Of a stretch of DNA of 64,000 nt, positions 1-10,799 are shown in pieces; within the stretch, counting starts at the first letter, position 1; the number at the start of each line of letters is the position of its first letter. The translations under genes were made by a program, and so were the position numbers. This DNA comes from Acridotheres tristis (lineage: Eukaryota; Chordata; Aves; Passeriformes; Sturnidae), in NCBI GenBank assembly GCA_037013685.1, contig CM072886.1:4030001-4094000 (forward strand), in the 5' to 3' direction. The notes under the pieces were generated by a model that had not been told where the DNA came from, made no database searches, and worked only from the letters and a program-made list of their open reading frames with translations.

Positions 1-1600
1 GCTGAGAAATGAGCTGGAGGGATAAGACAGTGGCTGCTTGCAGATACCATGCTGCTGCTGCTGCTCTGCAGAGCTTTGCTCATCATTTAAAAAACATATT
101 AAAGCCCTCTGTAGTAGTGGGAAGTTTGAGGAATTGCTGTGTGAAGTTAAAACATTCTCACTGTGTAGGAGAAGGATGAGCTTCAAACCAGTCACTGGGA
201 GAGAAGAGAAGGAGAGTTGAATTAAATGCAAATCCAGGTCGAGTGCCATGATTCATTCCACTCTGGTTATGAGAGCAGAGAGCAGCTGCTGTCTCTTGCA
301 GCTGATGAGCATGGTGAGGATTTTTTGGTTGGTTTTTTGTTTAGTTTTGTTTCGTTTTTCTGATATGCTGGTTTAATTAGAATGCTCTTCTTTTGCCAGT
401 GGCACTTCCTTATGCAATACTGGTTATACCAGTACGGATTTATTCCAGGAAAAAACAAACCATCAAATATTTTTTTCTTTAAATGAGGATATTTATGCAC
501 AAAAGAAATCAAGCTGGTAACTGGAAGGGTTTAAATTCCTGTGTCTTTCAGAGATACAACTGCACAAGCAGATGAGTGCTAAGAGCCTTCCAATGCATTG
601 GCTCTGCTTGTGGTCCAACACTGAGCAGCTTCTCCATCCATGTGGTGTTTGTGCCCCTGGACATCTACATGTTGTATGTCAGCAATTCCACTGAGCCCAC
701 AGCTGCCCATACTTGATGAGCTGAACAGCTCCCAGGCCTTGTTGACATTATTTATTAGACCTTGGGGGAAGATATTGTGTCCTGCTCTATTTTTTCCTGG
801 CCCTAAAATGATGCTGAGGGTACAACCCATACCCATCTTCTGGAGGGGATTCCCTTGGTGTGAGAGGCTACAGAATCACCTGGGTCTTGTCCTTTCTTCA
901 CTCCTGACACAAGGGGATGAATCTGGGCAAGAAACCAAAAGATCTTCGCAGTTTGCCTGTACTATTGAGTTAAACTTGGATAGGAAAGTCTACCAGCATG
1001 GAACGTCCCATTCTCATTTTAGTAATCTCAGCATTCGAAGAAAAGAGAGTTCACAGCTGACTGCTGGAAATGGGTCTTTCCAGGAATTGTTTGGGACAGT
1101 TTGCATGAGCATAAACCAGCCAGGGACTGTGCTGATGATCTGAAAGTATGGCTCATCGAGTTCTACTAGCAGGGAACATTTCCTGACACTGCTTAATTTA
1201 CTACTACAGATCAAGCCAGAAATAGCAAGAACTCTATATTTTGCTCCTCTCCTGCTTACTTGGTAAGAGAGGCATGCTCTGCACTTAATATCTTTGGAGG
1301 AGTTATTTGTATTCTTCTGTTCACTTTGGTCTCTCACACAGCCTGGTAGAATATTCATCTTTTATTATCTTATACCCTTGTTTCTGTGTAGAACTCCTGA
1401 ATGCAAAATGTTTGTGCAGTTCAGACAAAGTGAAACTGTCCTGAAAGAAGACTCTGAGGAGCCACCTTAGAAGAGCCTGCCAGCCAAGGTGTGTAATCAC
1501 TGCAAAACAGATGCAAGGTCACAGCCAGGCATCCTAATAGCTCTCTCTTCCCTGTTCAGGGCTACTTGAACCCCTTGACATGAGGAAAAGAAATACATTA
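1..1600. other. Unique non-coding DNA, no gene recognised
   Basis: No recognisable exon, RNA gene or repeat family is visible. The open frames here (for example about 580-1143, open on both strands) have no recognisable domain and no flanking splice pattern. Small features only: a (CTG)5 run at 50-64, and a T-rich stretch with G interruptions at about 321-360. Confidence 0.5.
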
Positions 1601-1755
1601 CGCCCCATGCCTGGGAGTGGTCAAGGCCAGGTTGGATGAGGCTCTGAGCAGCCTGGTGTAGTGGAAGGTGTCCCTGCCCATGGCAGAGGGGTTGGAACAG
1701 GGTGATATTTAAGGTCATTTTACCCCAATCATCTGATGGTTTTATGATTCCATGG
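1601..1755 (+). mobile_element. CR1 LINE, 3' tail fragment
   Basis: The segment follows the 3' terminus of avian CR1 elements: GTCAAGGCCAGGTTGGATGA near 1620, then the 'AGCAGCCTGGTGTAGTGGAAGGTGTCCCTGCCCATGGCAG' type block, then a GGTTGGAACAGGGTGAT..TTTAAGGTC block and the degenerate ATTCTATG-type end near 1745. CR1 is a non-LTR retrotransposon that inserts by target-primed reverse transcription and is usually 5' truncated; only about 155 bp remain here. It carries no coding capacity. A longer copy of the same tail lies at 41480-41992. Confidence 0.85.
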
Positions 1756-3339
1756 TATTCAAGTTTTCAGCCAGCTTTCAGGTCCACTAGTCTTGTCTGA
1801 AACCTCCATGGGAAGTCATGCCTTGGAAACCAAGTGGTGGGCCAGAAAGCTGAGAGCAAAGCTGGTGCAGGACTGACTGCTCCTCTTGAGTGAGGTTTTC
1901 CCACTAATATGGAAAAAAGCCTTCCATCCATCTTTCAGTGTTTCAAGCTGTGGAGGACTTGTTTCTAAGTTGCCGTGCCCAGTGATAGATTCACAGCCTG
2001 CGATCACTTTTAAAAGGCTTTGTGGATTGTTTTAGCAGCCAAAATGAGCCTGTTGTTCCAGTAAAAAAACCTTCTTCATTTCCAGCCAGAGCCTTTTACT
2101 TCTCTATAAATATTGACAGGAAGGGTGACTCAAAAGATAACTGTATCCAGGACTGTTCTCGGCAGCATTGCTGCTCTGCATCCCACTGTGGTCACTCCTC
2201 ACCATCATGTTGTTGTTATGCTTGCAAGAAAAATGTGGTGAGCCAAGCACGATTCCTACATGCAATCACATTATCTGTAAGCCAAGGAGTTGATGCTACA
2301 CTAAAGGGCCCTCTGAGTTTGCTTTATCTGAATATGTTAGGGTTTTGACCTTAGAAAAATACAAATAAACTTGGGAGGAGAGGACACAGTTTTGTTGTTC
2401 AAGCTGGAGTGTGTGTCAGCTCCTCTGTCCTTCCTGCACAGCGTGTGGCAGATCCCAGTTCCATCTCCAGTGGGCTTTGAGCCACAGTGGAGCAGTTCCA
2501 AGAGGAGAGGCTGAAGGGACACTGTAGGACAAGCTGGCAGAGAGGACATGCTTACCAAGATACTTCCTTGAAAGCCAGAGGTGCAATTAACTGGCACTTT
2601 CTAAGTAAAAAATGTAGCAGTTAATCCACATCCAGGCACGGTGTGGATGTGATTCCCACAACGGGACACTCCAGACATGAGAAGAGTTCTTTGTGCAAAG
2701 AGCATTTCTGCACAATTCTGGCTGCTGGGATGGAGATGGCTGCCCCCTTCCCCTGTGGTTTTGGAGGAGAATTTCCATAGACCACTTCTCAAGATCAGGC
2801 TGTACTCTCCTTTCCCCTCCCCCTCTTCCCACTGATTTTTTTAGCTCTAAGTCTCGGGCTGCAAGAGGTGACAGTTGCATTTTGTGGCCAAACAGCTTCC
2901 CTCTTTCAAACAAGGCAACTTTTGAAAACAAAGCACAACAGGAAAAACCTGACAAAACCAAATGCTCTTTTCATGTTGGCTTTTACAAGACCACTGCTAC
3001 TTTTTTTGCTGCACCTTTGACAAGACACAAACAATTTCAGCTCCAGCAAAGATCCAAGCCATAGTTATGCAGAGTAGTCCTCTCACTTGCTTGCTTTGCT
3101 TTCTTATTTAGAAAAGGAAAAGGAGCGTGTGAGAGGCTGAAAATACTAATTTTCCAAGTGGCCTTGTGCAAGGTGTATTTGAATACCAAACATGATCTGT
3201 AGATCTTGAACTGATGCAATATTTAGTAGTTCTTTGTGACATTGATTCGAAATCTTTTAAAGACTGGAAGAGATGGTTCTTGCCAGACCCCCACACAACA
3301 CAGGGAAGAGGTTTATGGTCTAGGGCCACTTTGTGTCTG
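1756..3339. other. Unique non-coding DNA
   Basis: No gene or repeat is recognised. Open frames of up to about 125 codons (2587-2961 minus, 2693-3064 plus) overlap each other on opposite strands, lack recognisable motifs and are treated as chance. Confidence 0.5.
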
Positions 3340-3560
3340 GTTTTCATCATCTGATTGAACTACAGCATGTTCTAATAGAACATGCTCAATCTTCATTTTA
3401 AATCCCTGGATAATGGAGACTCCACGGTATCCACAGATACGTTGTTGCAATGGTTCATTACCTTGCCATCAGAAAGTGTGTTCATAATTTCTGGCCTGAA
3501 TTGGTGGGATTCATCTTACCTAAATTTGAGTGTTTACAGTGTAGATGTTCCACAGCTGAA
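3340..3560 (-). mobile_element. Ancient CR1-type LINE relic
   Basis: Read on the plus strand, this matches the reverse complement of the 3' part of old amniote CR1 elements shared by turtles, crocodilians and birds. The order of blocks is preserved: GAACTACAGCATGTTCTAAT, then CAATCTTCATTTTAAAT, then GATAATGGAGACTCCACGGT, then TTGCAATGGTTCATTACCTT, then TTTCTGGCCTGAATTGG. The divergence from the remembered consensus is high, as expected of an old copy. It encodes nothing. Boundaries are approximate to within some tens of bases. Confidence 0.72.
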
Positions 3561-6229
3561 CTGATTGCCTGAGATTCCTTTCTGATTCAAAGGCGGAAAA
3601 GACCACTTGCTTGTGGTTTCCATCTTCCCTGTTTGCTTTAGGCTGGGAGGAATCTCACTCTTGGCTGGGGATCTGGTGGCAATACCAGGACCTGGGGTAA
3701 CTAAACTGAGATGTGTTTGCCTACACTTAGGCAAATGCTGTCTGACACATCTCTAACATCTGGCTGCTGCTTCCAGCTCTTTCTCTGGTGCTCACCTGCA
3801 GCCCCACACAGAAACAGAGGGGACGCTCAAGTCACTTTTTACTCTCTTGGATAAATTAAAGGGATTGATATTTTGGAGTATTTTCCAGATTTCTTATCAC
3901 TGGAGCTTTTCCCTGATCTCCTGGGTTCTCAGACTTGTCCTGCTCATGTGCAGGTAAGGCAATGCTCACTGTTGTACACCCTGTCATATTTTTTCCCCTT
4001 TTTACTCATCCAGCAGTAATATTTGCCTTCTGAGCAGTTCACAGCACTGGAAATTCATTCTGCCTCCACATGGTCTGTGGAAGTTGTGATCACCTTTACT
4101 GGCTCTGCACAGAACTGTTCCTGTGAGCCTCCGTGGGCCATGAGTTCTTCATTTATCTGTTTAATTACCTCATCATCTCACCCTGTTTCATCTGTTTGTT
4201 TCATGTTGTCAACATAGGCTGTCTGGAGTGATTTCATTTTCATTTTTTTGTTGCATTCTTGCTAAATCCACCAAGAGCGTGGACCCAAAGATGTGTCCCA
4301 TCTCCTGGAATTGATTCTGGGGGATGAGAATTCCCCAATTTAAATAAATTACTGTGATGTATCATAAACTACTTCCTTAGCTGAACAGGGTTATGCTGGC
4401 TGCATGGGTTTGGGTGACCTGCAGCCCAACTCTGTACAGACTGAAGAACTTTTTGCTGCTTGTTTTAAACAGATCTTCTGTTCCTTCCACTCTGATGCCC
4501 CCAGTTCTTGTACTGGAAAAAAATCCATTGGAGAAAACCTACTTTCATTGAAATTTCTCCTGCTCCTGGACAAGCCAGGCACAGGAGAGAGGACATGATT
4601 GTGAAATGGATTTGATTACTCCAAGCTTTCTGCCAGCCTTGAGGCCTCAAAGAGGAGACCAGCAATGGAAGGATTAGCACACACCCTCCCCTTCCCACCA
4701 CAGCCTGTACCCCTCGTGCAGATATTTTCACCAGGGTAGGTGCCATATCTAATCACACTTCCACCAGGCCAGGTTGTTTTGACAGAAAGACTCATGTGAA
4801 GCAGCAAAAGCCACTCAGTGAGAAAAGAAAAAAGGCTTTTCATGGTCCCCACACAGAGTATCTGCTGTGCAACACGCACACTCCCTCCCCAACCACAGAT
4901 CCTATCAGGCTGGACTGAGAGGTGCCTCGCTGCTCTTCTCTATCAGCAATGCACATGCAGCAGTTTTGGAGTTTACAGACTACTTTATTTTTGGTAAGTA
5001 ATCTCCAGATCTTTGCACTGCAAAAGGTCACAAATTCCTGACTCTTAATAAGAAACATGGCAGCAAATGTTACTGTGTAAAGGAGCAGAAAGCTCCAACA
5101 GCTCTGGTGTTCTGTGCCAAATGGGGAAGATGTTCTGGAACTCTGGATGTTCTGCAGGCAATCAAGGTCATTTTGTCTCCGAGGATGGATATGCAGAAAA
5201 ATCCAGAGAAATTCATTGGCTTTAACCTGGCTGGCTGCAAGGGCTCATGACTTTCTGCACACCAGAGTCATGACAAGTGATTGGTATGGTCAATGTTTAG
5301 AAATATGTACTGCAATCAGGGTTAAGCCTACTGGAGTCTTCTCCATCTGTAGGCATTCCTGCCCAGGCATCATGGGCATCTGGACTTGGCATTGCACCAT
5401 CTTAAAATTAAACAAAGAAATGTGGGTCTGGCAACTGGAAAACTTTGTGTCTCAATGTCGTCCTCAAAAGTATCGACCTCTGCCTCCATTTTGTGTGGCT
5501 GTTTTGTTATATTCAAGCCAAACGAGGAGGAAAACTGAGTCTATTTCTGCAACATCCCCTTCTCTGCTTTACATGGTCCCCGGTTGGTGTATTCCCTTGC
5601 AGCCAGGACAGAAGAAGATTTGGGATAAGAGAACCTCTTCAAAATTTGGCTGGACAGGTGAAGCTCAGTGTGTAGGTCCTCCCTGTGCCTGTGAAGTGGG
5701 AGAGGTGAGGATTTAAACACACCTCTACCAAGCCAGTCCCATGTATGTCCTGTCTGGAAATACCAGCCCAACATGTGATCTCTCAGACTGTAGCTCCCGT
5801 GGGAATCTCAAAAGCATCAGCAAAAGGAAAAGAAAGAAACATCTAAACAGCCTTTTTTTCAAAGCCAGGCAGAATGATGGTTTCCTGTCCTGTTTGATGC
5901 TGACTTCCCCTGCCCCTGCACTGTGCATTGCCCTGGGGGCTGTCACATCAGACTAGATGATGCTTAGAGGTAGGAGGGGGAGAAAAGAGACACAAAGAAA
6001 GAATGTCACCTCCCAGCTGATGATATCCCGGCGCTGGGGCTGGGGGCTCACCCCAGGTACGGCGCTGCTCCCGCAGGAACAAAACTGTGGCCCCAGAGAG
6101 CAGCAAACCTTTAACGATGGCACAAGCCCATCACCTCGGAGTTGGTGTTTGAATCACAGCATGAGTGGGGAGCTGGCAGAGAGTGGAGGGGTTGTCAGAT
6201 AATTTATGGGTAAGGTCTTCAAAAGAGCT
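3561..6229. other. Unique non-coding DNA
   Basis: No exon or repeat family is recognised with confidence. The 200-codon frame at 5114-5716 (plus) has no recognisable domain, an unremarkable composition rich in C, W and R, and overlaps other open frames on both strands, so it is treated as chance. A short stretch at 5945-5970 resembles the end of a CR1 tail but is too short to call. Confidence 0.45.
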
Positions 6230-6280
6230 CTGTTCCCACTCGGGACAATGGGAGCGACCGGGGGCTCTGCGTGCACTTAC

Positions 6281-6394
6281 CACTCTGGTCACGTCAGCAC
6301 CAAGCCCCCGGTTCGGTGCGTGAAGAATACCCTTCAGTGTGACACTGACCTCTAAAACAAATAGAGTATTGCGGCGGGCTGCTGCCCCATTCAT
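6281..6394 (-). CDS. Possible first coding exon, unrecognised protein
   Basis: On the minus strand an ATG (complement of 6392-6394, G at -3) opens a frame of exactly 38 codons that ends, in phase 0, at GTG|GTAAGTGC, a good splice donor. The conceptual peptide begins MNGAAARRN and ends GLGADVTRV; I do not recognise it. The frame continues through the donor into the putative intron until about 6131. It sits inside a CpG island, with the GC-rich minisatellite upstream in the position of a promoter or 5' UTR. No matching downstream exon was found between 6280 and 1. It could equally be a chance ORF, or part of a non-coding transcript. Confidence 0.2.
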
Positions 6395-6448
6395 CACCGC
6401 CTGACAATGGGAGCCAGGCCCGTGAGCGAGCAGCGCTGCGCTCCGGCC

Positions 6449-6682
6449 GGTGCCGGGCGGTACCGGAGCGGTACCGGGCAGTGCCGGGCGCTCCGGGCGG
6501 TGTCAGGCGGTACCGAGCGCTCCGGGCAGTACCGGGTGGTACCGGGTGGTACCGGGCGGTACCGAGGCTCAGGGCGGGGCCGGGCAGTTCCGGACGCTCT
6601 GAGCGGTACCGCGCGCTCCGGGCGGTTCCGGATGGTACCGAGCGCTCAGGGCGGTGCCGGGCGCTCCGGAGCTCTCGGTACC
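6449..6682. repeat. GC-rich minisatellite, ~10-bp unit
   Basis: About two dozen degenerate tandem units of 9-10 bp run through this block. The commonest form is GGTACCGGGC, with variants such as GGTGCCGGGC, GCTCCGGGC, GGTACCGAGC, GGTTCCGGAT and AGTACCGGGT. Many units contain the palindrome GGTACC. Because the unit is not a multiple of three and is nearly stop-free, long spurious frames arise in several phases, which explains the 183-codon plus-strand frame at 6407-6958. Confidence 0.85.
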
Positions 6683-6770
6683 AGCCCCATGCCGCCCCCC
6701 GGGCACGCTCCCAGCCCCGGCCCGCCGGGAGGCTCGGGATGCCGCAGCACCGCTGGGAAATCCTGTTTCA

Positions 6771-9700
6771 TACCCCGTGGAGGGGTTAGGCTGCAGGGTG
6801 GGATAGCTGGAGATACCCAGGGAAGGCCCGGAGTGAGAATGATGGGGAGATCCGAGATATTTTCTCACCCAGGAGTGCCTCACTTTGGTGTCTTTTCACT
6901 CTGGGCTGAGACAAGGGGCTGCCCCAGAGAAGAAAAGACGCCTGAGGGATCTGGGTAGGATCCTCCTCTGTGCACTGATGGAGGAGATCAGGAACTGAGA
7001 ACACAACACAGCTGTGGTGAAAGGTGATGGAGAATCAGGGTAGGCAGATGGGCATGATGTCTTGCTTGCCACAGACCCTAAGAGGGGCCCTAGAACCTCA
7101 CTAGCTAACTCCTGTGGCTTCTCTTCTGCAGCCATCAGCTCCAGGACGAATTTTCTCCAGCTGCTTTTGCTGCACACAGCTCTCTATTGTTGTACCTATG
7201 CAAAAGGACAGAGGAGATGGCTGGTGGCAGGAGAAAATCACAATGTCAGGCTTCAGAGTAATGTGCAGGGGGCCATTTGATGGCCCTTCTTAGGGCACCA
7301 AACCAGAGGAAGGCTTTCTTCCCCATCCCTGGGCTGAACATTAAAGCCTGAAGGTGCACATGCTCACTTTGTTGGATTTTTTCTTCATTCACATCCTCCA
7401 TCAATGGTTAATTCCTCCTGAATGAGCCCTGGACTGTCTGGTGATTGCATTTTCTGGTCACGTCTCTGGATCACAAAAGCAATCACAGTTCTACATATGT
7501 TCCTCATAAGGACCTCTGCAAATGACCAAAGTGAATATGCAGGGAGTCATTCCTACGTGCAGATCATAGCCTGAAGAGTGCAATTACAGAGATTCCTCGA
7601 AAAAATCGCCTGTGTATGTACAGATGTGTATATTCACACTTTTAACAAGCCTGGTGTTATCTAGGCAGGCATCAAGGCTGAGTGAAATGCTCCCACACAT
7701 TTTCAGAGGGAGTTTCAGGGATTAATTCTGCCAAGGACTTGCCTCTTGGAGAAAGTGGCCTTGTGCTGGTGCCTGAAAGATTGTAATGTGCAACATTATC
7801 TTTCAACAGACATCTGTGTTAACAACTGAAATGAAATGATGGCACATTAAAAACTTTACTGTGCTGTTGCAAAACACTTGCCAAAAAAACCCTGAGCTGC
7901 TGCTGTAGGTTACTCTGAATCATGCCTGAAAATAGCATATCCAGCATTACTTGGAAGCAGGCACACGGTTGCTAGCAAATCTAATTATCTCCTGGGAAAT
8001 AAAGCACCAATGCCTGTGTGAGAGGCTCAGGGGTGAGTGTAGGCATTATCCCACCATTCAGGGGAATGATGTGTGCATTTGTGACTCCTGTAGGTGGTGG
8101 ATTCACAGCGCCCTTGCCAAGCGTGCAGTTGTCTGATCATGTGAAGATCACCCACCTAGTGCTGGCTTGGCCTGAGAGGGATCTCAGATAAAGCAAGCAG
8201 GGGTGACACGGTGAGAATCCATGTCCTGATTTCCCAGCTCACTGCTCGGAGAGGGACAGTGCCACGAAGGTGAAATGACTCATCTGGCTGAACGTGGTTG
8301 TTTCAGCACCTCTGATACTGGTGGGTGCAATTTACATCTTCCTTCTCCTCTGAGTTGTCTGGAAGGTGTCTGTCTGTCCCCAGCTGGCAGAGGGAGGCTG
8401 GTGCTGTGCACAGCTGGCTGGAGGGTAGGACACAGGGCTAAAGGACACATGGGGATATCTTACACAGGTGGAGCAGCATCACTGAGGCTGCTCAGGCACT
8501 GCAACAAAGCCTGGATGGTGAGCACTGAATTAAGGACCAAAGGCATGGCCTCTGTTCTGGAAATCTCTGTGGAAAGCTCTAGAGTGTGGGAACACCACAG
8601 GGAAAGCCACAAGGGATGGGAGATGAGAACAAAGGGTTTACAGGAGACCTGAGATGTTTTGGAGCAGCAGCTGGAGACCAGAGAGGATATGTAGGGCATC
8701 CAAGGTGCATGACAATATAGAAGAACTGAATCTGGACACAGCTATCATAAAAGACACGAGTGGAAAGCAGCTCAGAGGTTATGATGTCTGCATGAAGATG
8801 TCTACAAGCATGTGGAGAACTAAGAAAGAAGATTCTGGAGACATTTGAAATACCTGATGGCATCCCACCTGAATGTGCAGAAATGACATGGGATTCCTGT
8901 GGCTGGAAGCTGAATCTCAGTTCACATCACATAACCTTAGAGATGGTTTGACCAAAGGCAGGTGTCTACCCTGGGAACCTGAACAGCACCCTGGAGTCTC
9001 AGCTGTATTAATTGTTTCTTTTTCCACTACAAGGGGCATTTAGATGCCAGATAGTTATATGTAAGTGCCTAAATTGAATCTGTGGTTATCTTAATCTCAG
9101 CGAGATGCTGCTGGCCCCAGCTACATGAAGAACTGTGAGACAGACCTGCAGAGGTGGTCACAGCACCAGGGAGGACATGATCTCTGGGGGAAATGGTCTG
9201 CATTGTGAGGCTGGGGAACAGCATGTGCTGAACAGCTCACTCCCTTCACAGGCACATCCCAAAGAGTTACAAACACAAATCACAGGGAAGCTTATTTCAT
9301 CCCTTCAACATCCCATGTGAGAACCACACATTGTCCAGCACTGGCCAAAACGTCATTTCTCAGGATTAATAATTGTCAGGACTTTTTTTCTAGGATTGTT
9401 TCTGGAGGATTTTTTTTACTTTTGATAGACCATGCTAAGAATAACCCTAGTGGGAAAGATGTGGTTTAACTGAGTGAAAAGGCAGCCTTTTCACAGGAGC
9501 AAAACTCCTTCAAAGTTTTGCTATCAATGCCTGAGAGGTACAAACCAACAGAGGTTTATTATTAGCATTTGATCACTTAATATGCATGAAGCCCCCCAGA
9601 ACAGTGAACAAGGTTTGCTAATGTGGAGGAGAACAACATTGTCATTGTGGGGAACATTCACTATTTTGTACTTTTGTAAAATTCCAAGTACTGTCAAAAG

Positions 9701-9939
9701 CTCCCTGACTTGAGTCTGGAAGTTGCTGCAATCCAAACAATTGGCTGTGAGATTGCAAGTGCTGTGTTTTTTTTCCTCTGTGCCATGTTCCAGGCTCATT
9801 CTCAGGGAACGTTGTGTCCGGACCATCTCCTGGTCTCTGCTCTATTTCACATTAGCAAAGCCATGCCTACAGACTTAATCCCTTGACCAAATTTCTTGAG
9901 CCCTCCTATTTTTCTTTTTTTGCCTGAGCACCAATGGCT
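6771..9939. other. Unique non-coding DNA
   Basis: No gene or repeat family is recognised. A purine-rich stretch at about 8500-8850 carries two successive open frames in different phases (8275-8652 and 8654-8848), neither with a recognisable domain. The rest is ordinary CpG-poor DNA. Confidence 0.5.
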
Positions 9940-10235
9940 CAGTTTAACCTTTTGCAATAATGCAACACTCCTTGGGATAATGCCTGAAGTCCCTGCCTGG
10001 TTAGCAATTATTTAAATACTCTGTTATGAATAGGATCAAAGCCTTCTCTTATTGAAACACTCCATTCTCGATGCCAGAAGTTGTCACCGCATGACAAATG
10101 GATTGCCTGCTCTCTTCTCACAAGTGTGCTCTAACCAGACAGGGCTGGGCAGCCTGTGGGATGGGGGAGTTTAATTAATAACAATATTTAATTTCTACAA
10201 TGGAGCACTTAGGGGAGGGTGAATATTGCAGCAGC
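9940..10235. promoter_or_regulatory. Candidate conserved non-coding element
   Basis: An AT-rich, non-repetitive patch directly upstream of the CpG-bearing block. It carries AATAATGCAA, AGCAATTATTTAAAT, TTAATTAATAACAATATTTAA and similar homeodomain- and SOX-like strings (AACAATA at about 10180). The assignment rests only on texture: non-repetitive sequence, motif density and neighbourhood. Cross-species conservation was not tested. Confidence 0.25.
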
Positions 10236-10580
10236 TGTGATGTGCCTGCCTAAAGCACGAGGAGCGAGAGGCTCCATCAGCAAAAAGCTCAGCCGGGCTC
10301 TCCGTGCTCGCCGGCTCCCAGAGTTCCGCGGAATATTTCAGCCAGGGCAATTTTTATTCTTTCTTTTCTCTTTTTCTTTTTTTTTTTTTTTTTCCCCTCC
10401 CTCAGTTACCGAGCAGCATAAGTGTCATCGTTCCTCCAACTGATAGTAGCTATGGAAACCGTGACATCACCGCCGACATAGCGATACATAAAAATTCAAG
10501 CGGCTGGGGACCGGTTGCTAGGAGAGCTCCGCTCGGGAAAGTCATCGGGCAGGCAGCCAAGGGACGGGAGTCTGCCGAAC
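10236..10580. promoter_or_regulatory. CpG-containing candidate promoter or enhancer
   Basis: Many CpGs survive here in an otherwise CpG-poor region (for example AGCCGGGCTCTCCGTGCTCG at 10290-10309 and CACCGCCGACATAGCG at 10469-10484). Motifs seen are CTATGGAAACC (10450-10460), a CRE-like TGACATCA (10462-10469) and GGTTGCTAGG (10513-10522), which resembles an RFX X-box half site. CATAAAAATT near 10487 is TATA-like. A pyrimidine-rich tract ending in CAG (10350-10405) looks like a splice acceptor, but the sequence after it has stops soon in all frames. A promoter of an unannotated transcript or an enhancer are both possible. Confidence 0.35.
10377..10393. repeat. Poly(T) tract
   Basis: A run of 17 T inside a wider pyrimidine tract (about 10350-10405). 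Confidence 0.9.
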
Positions 10581-10643
10581 ATGTTGTACTTCACCCTGGT
10601 GATTTTACCCTCCTCCCACTATTTTCCCTTTCACATGCTAAGC

Positions 10644-10667
10644 TTTTTTTTTTTTTTTTTTTTTTTT
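10644..10667. repeat. Poly(T) tract
   Basis: An uninterrupted run of 24 T, followed by GG and a further T/C run to about 10683. It could be the poly(A) tail of a minus-strand retrocopy, but no recognisable body is attached on either side. Confidence 0.9.
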
Positions 10668-10799
10668 GGTTTTTTCCCCCCTCACTATATTCACCCTTAA
10701 ATTATCTCAGAGATTTTTACGACGGGCTAATGAGCTGGTGGTGGAGTAGCTGCACATTATAGCAGTGTGCACAAGGTCAGGAAAGAAAGCCACATACTG

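Larger units (their letters stand above)
6230..6770. promoter_or_regulatory. CpG-rich island
   Basis: CpG dinucleotides, rare in most of the window, are dense from about 6230 to 6770, and the GC content is clearly above both flanks. CpG islands in birds usually mark promoters. The centre is occupied by a GC-rich minisatellite (6449-6682), so some of the CpG density is repeat-derived rather than promoter-derived. On the minus strand a consensus splice donor (GTAAGT, complement of 6275-6280) lies at the edge of the island and an ATG-initiated frame runs into it. Whether it is a real promoter cannot be decided from sequence alone. Confidence 0.5.

Noticed and set aside
49..90. ATG followed by a leucine-rich, signal-peptide-like start (five Leu codons from a CTG run).
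   Set aside because: A stop follows after 13 codons with no splice donor before it; the leucines come from a (CTG)n repeat.
579..1143. Overlapping frames on both strands (85 codons minus, 167 plus).
   Set aside because: No recognisable domain, no splice context, and open on both strands at once, which is typical of chance.
5943..5972. TCAGACTAGATGATGCTTAG resembles a CR1 tail.
   Set aside because: About 20 bp only, with no supporting CR1 blocks on either side.
6407..6958. 183-codon plus-strand open frame.
   Set aside because: Produced by the stop-poor GC-rich minisatellite; several phases and both strands are open over the same repeat.
10350..10445. Long pyrimidine tract ending in CAG, resembling a splice acceptor.
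   Set aside because: The following sequence reaches stops quickly in all frames and no matching exon or donor is evident; kept only as a note on the regulatory candidate.
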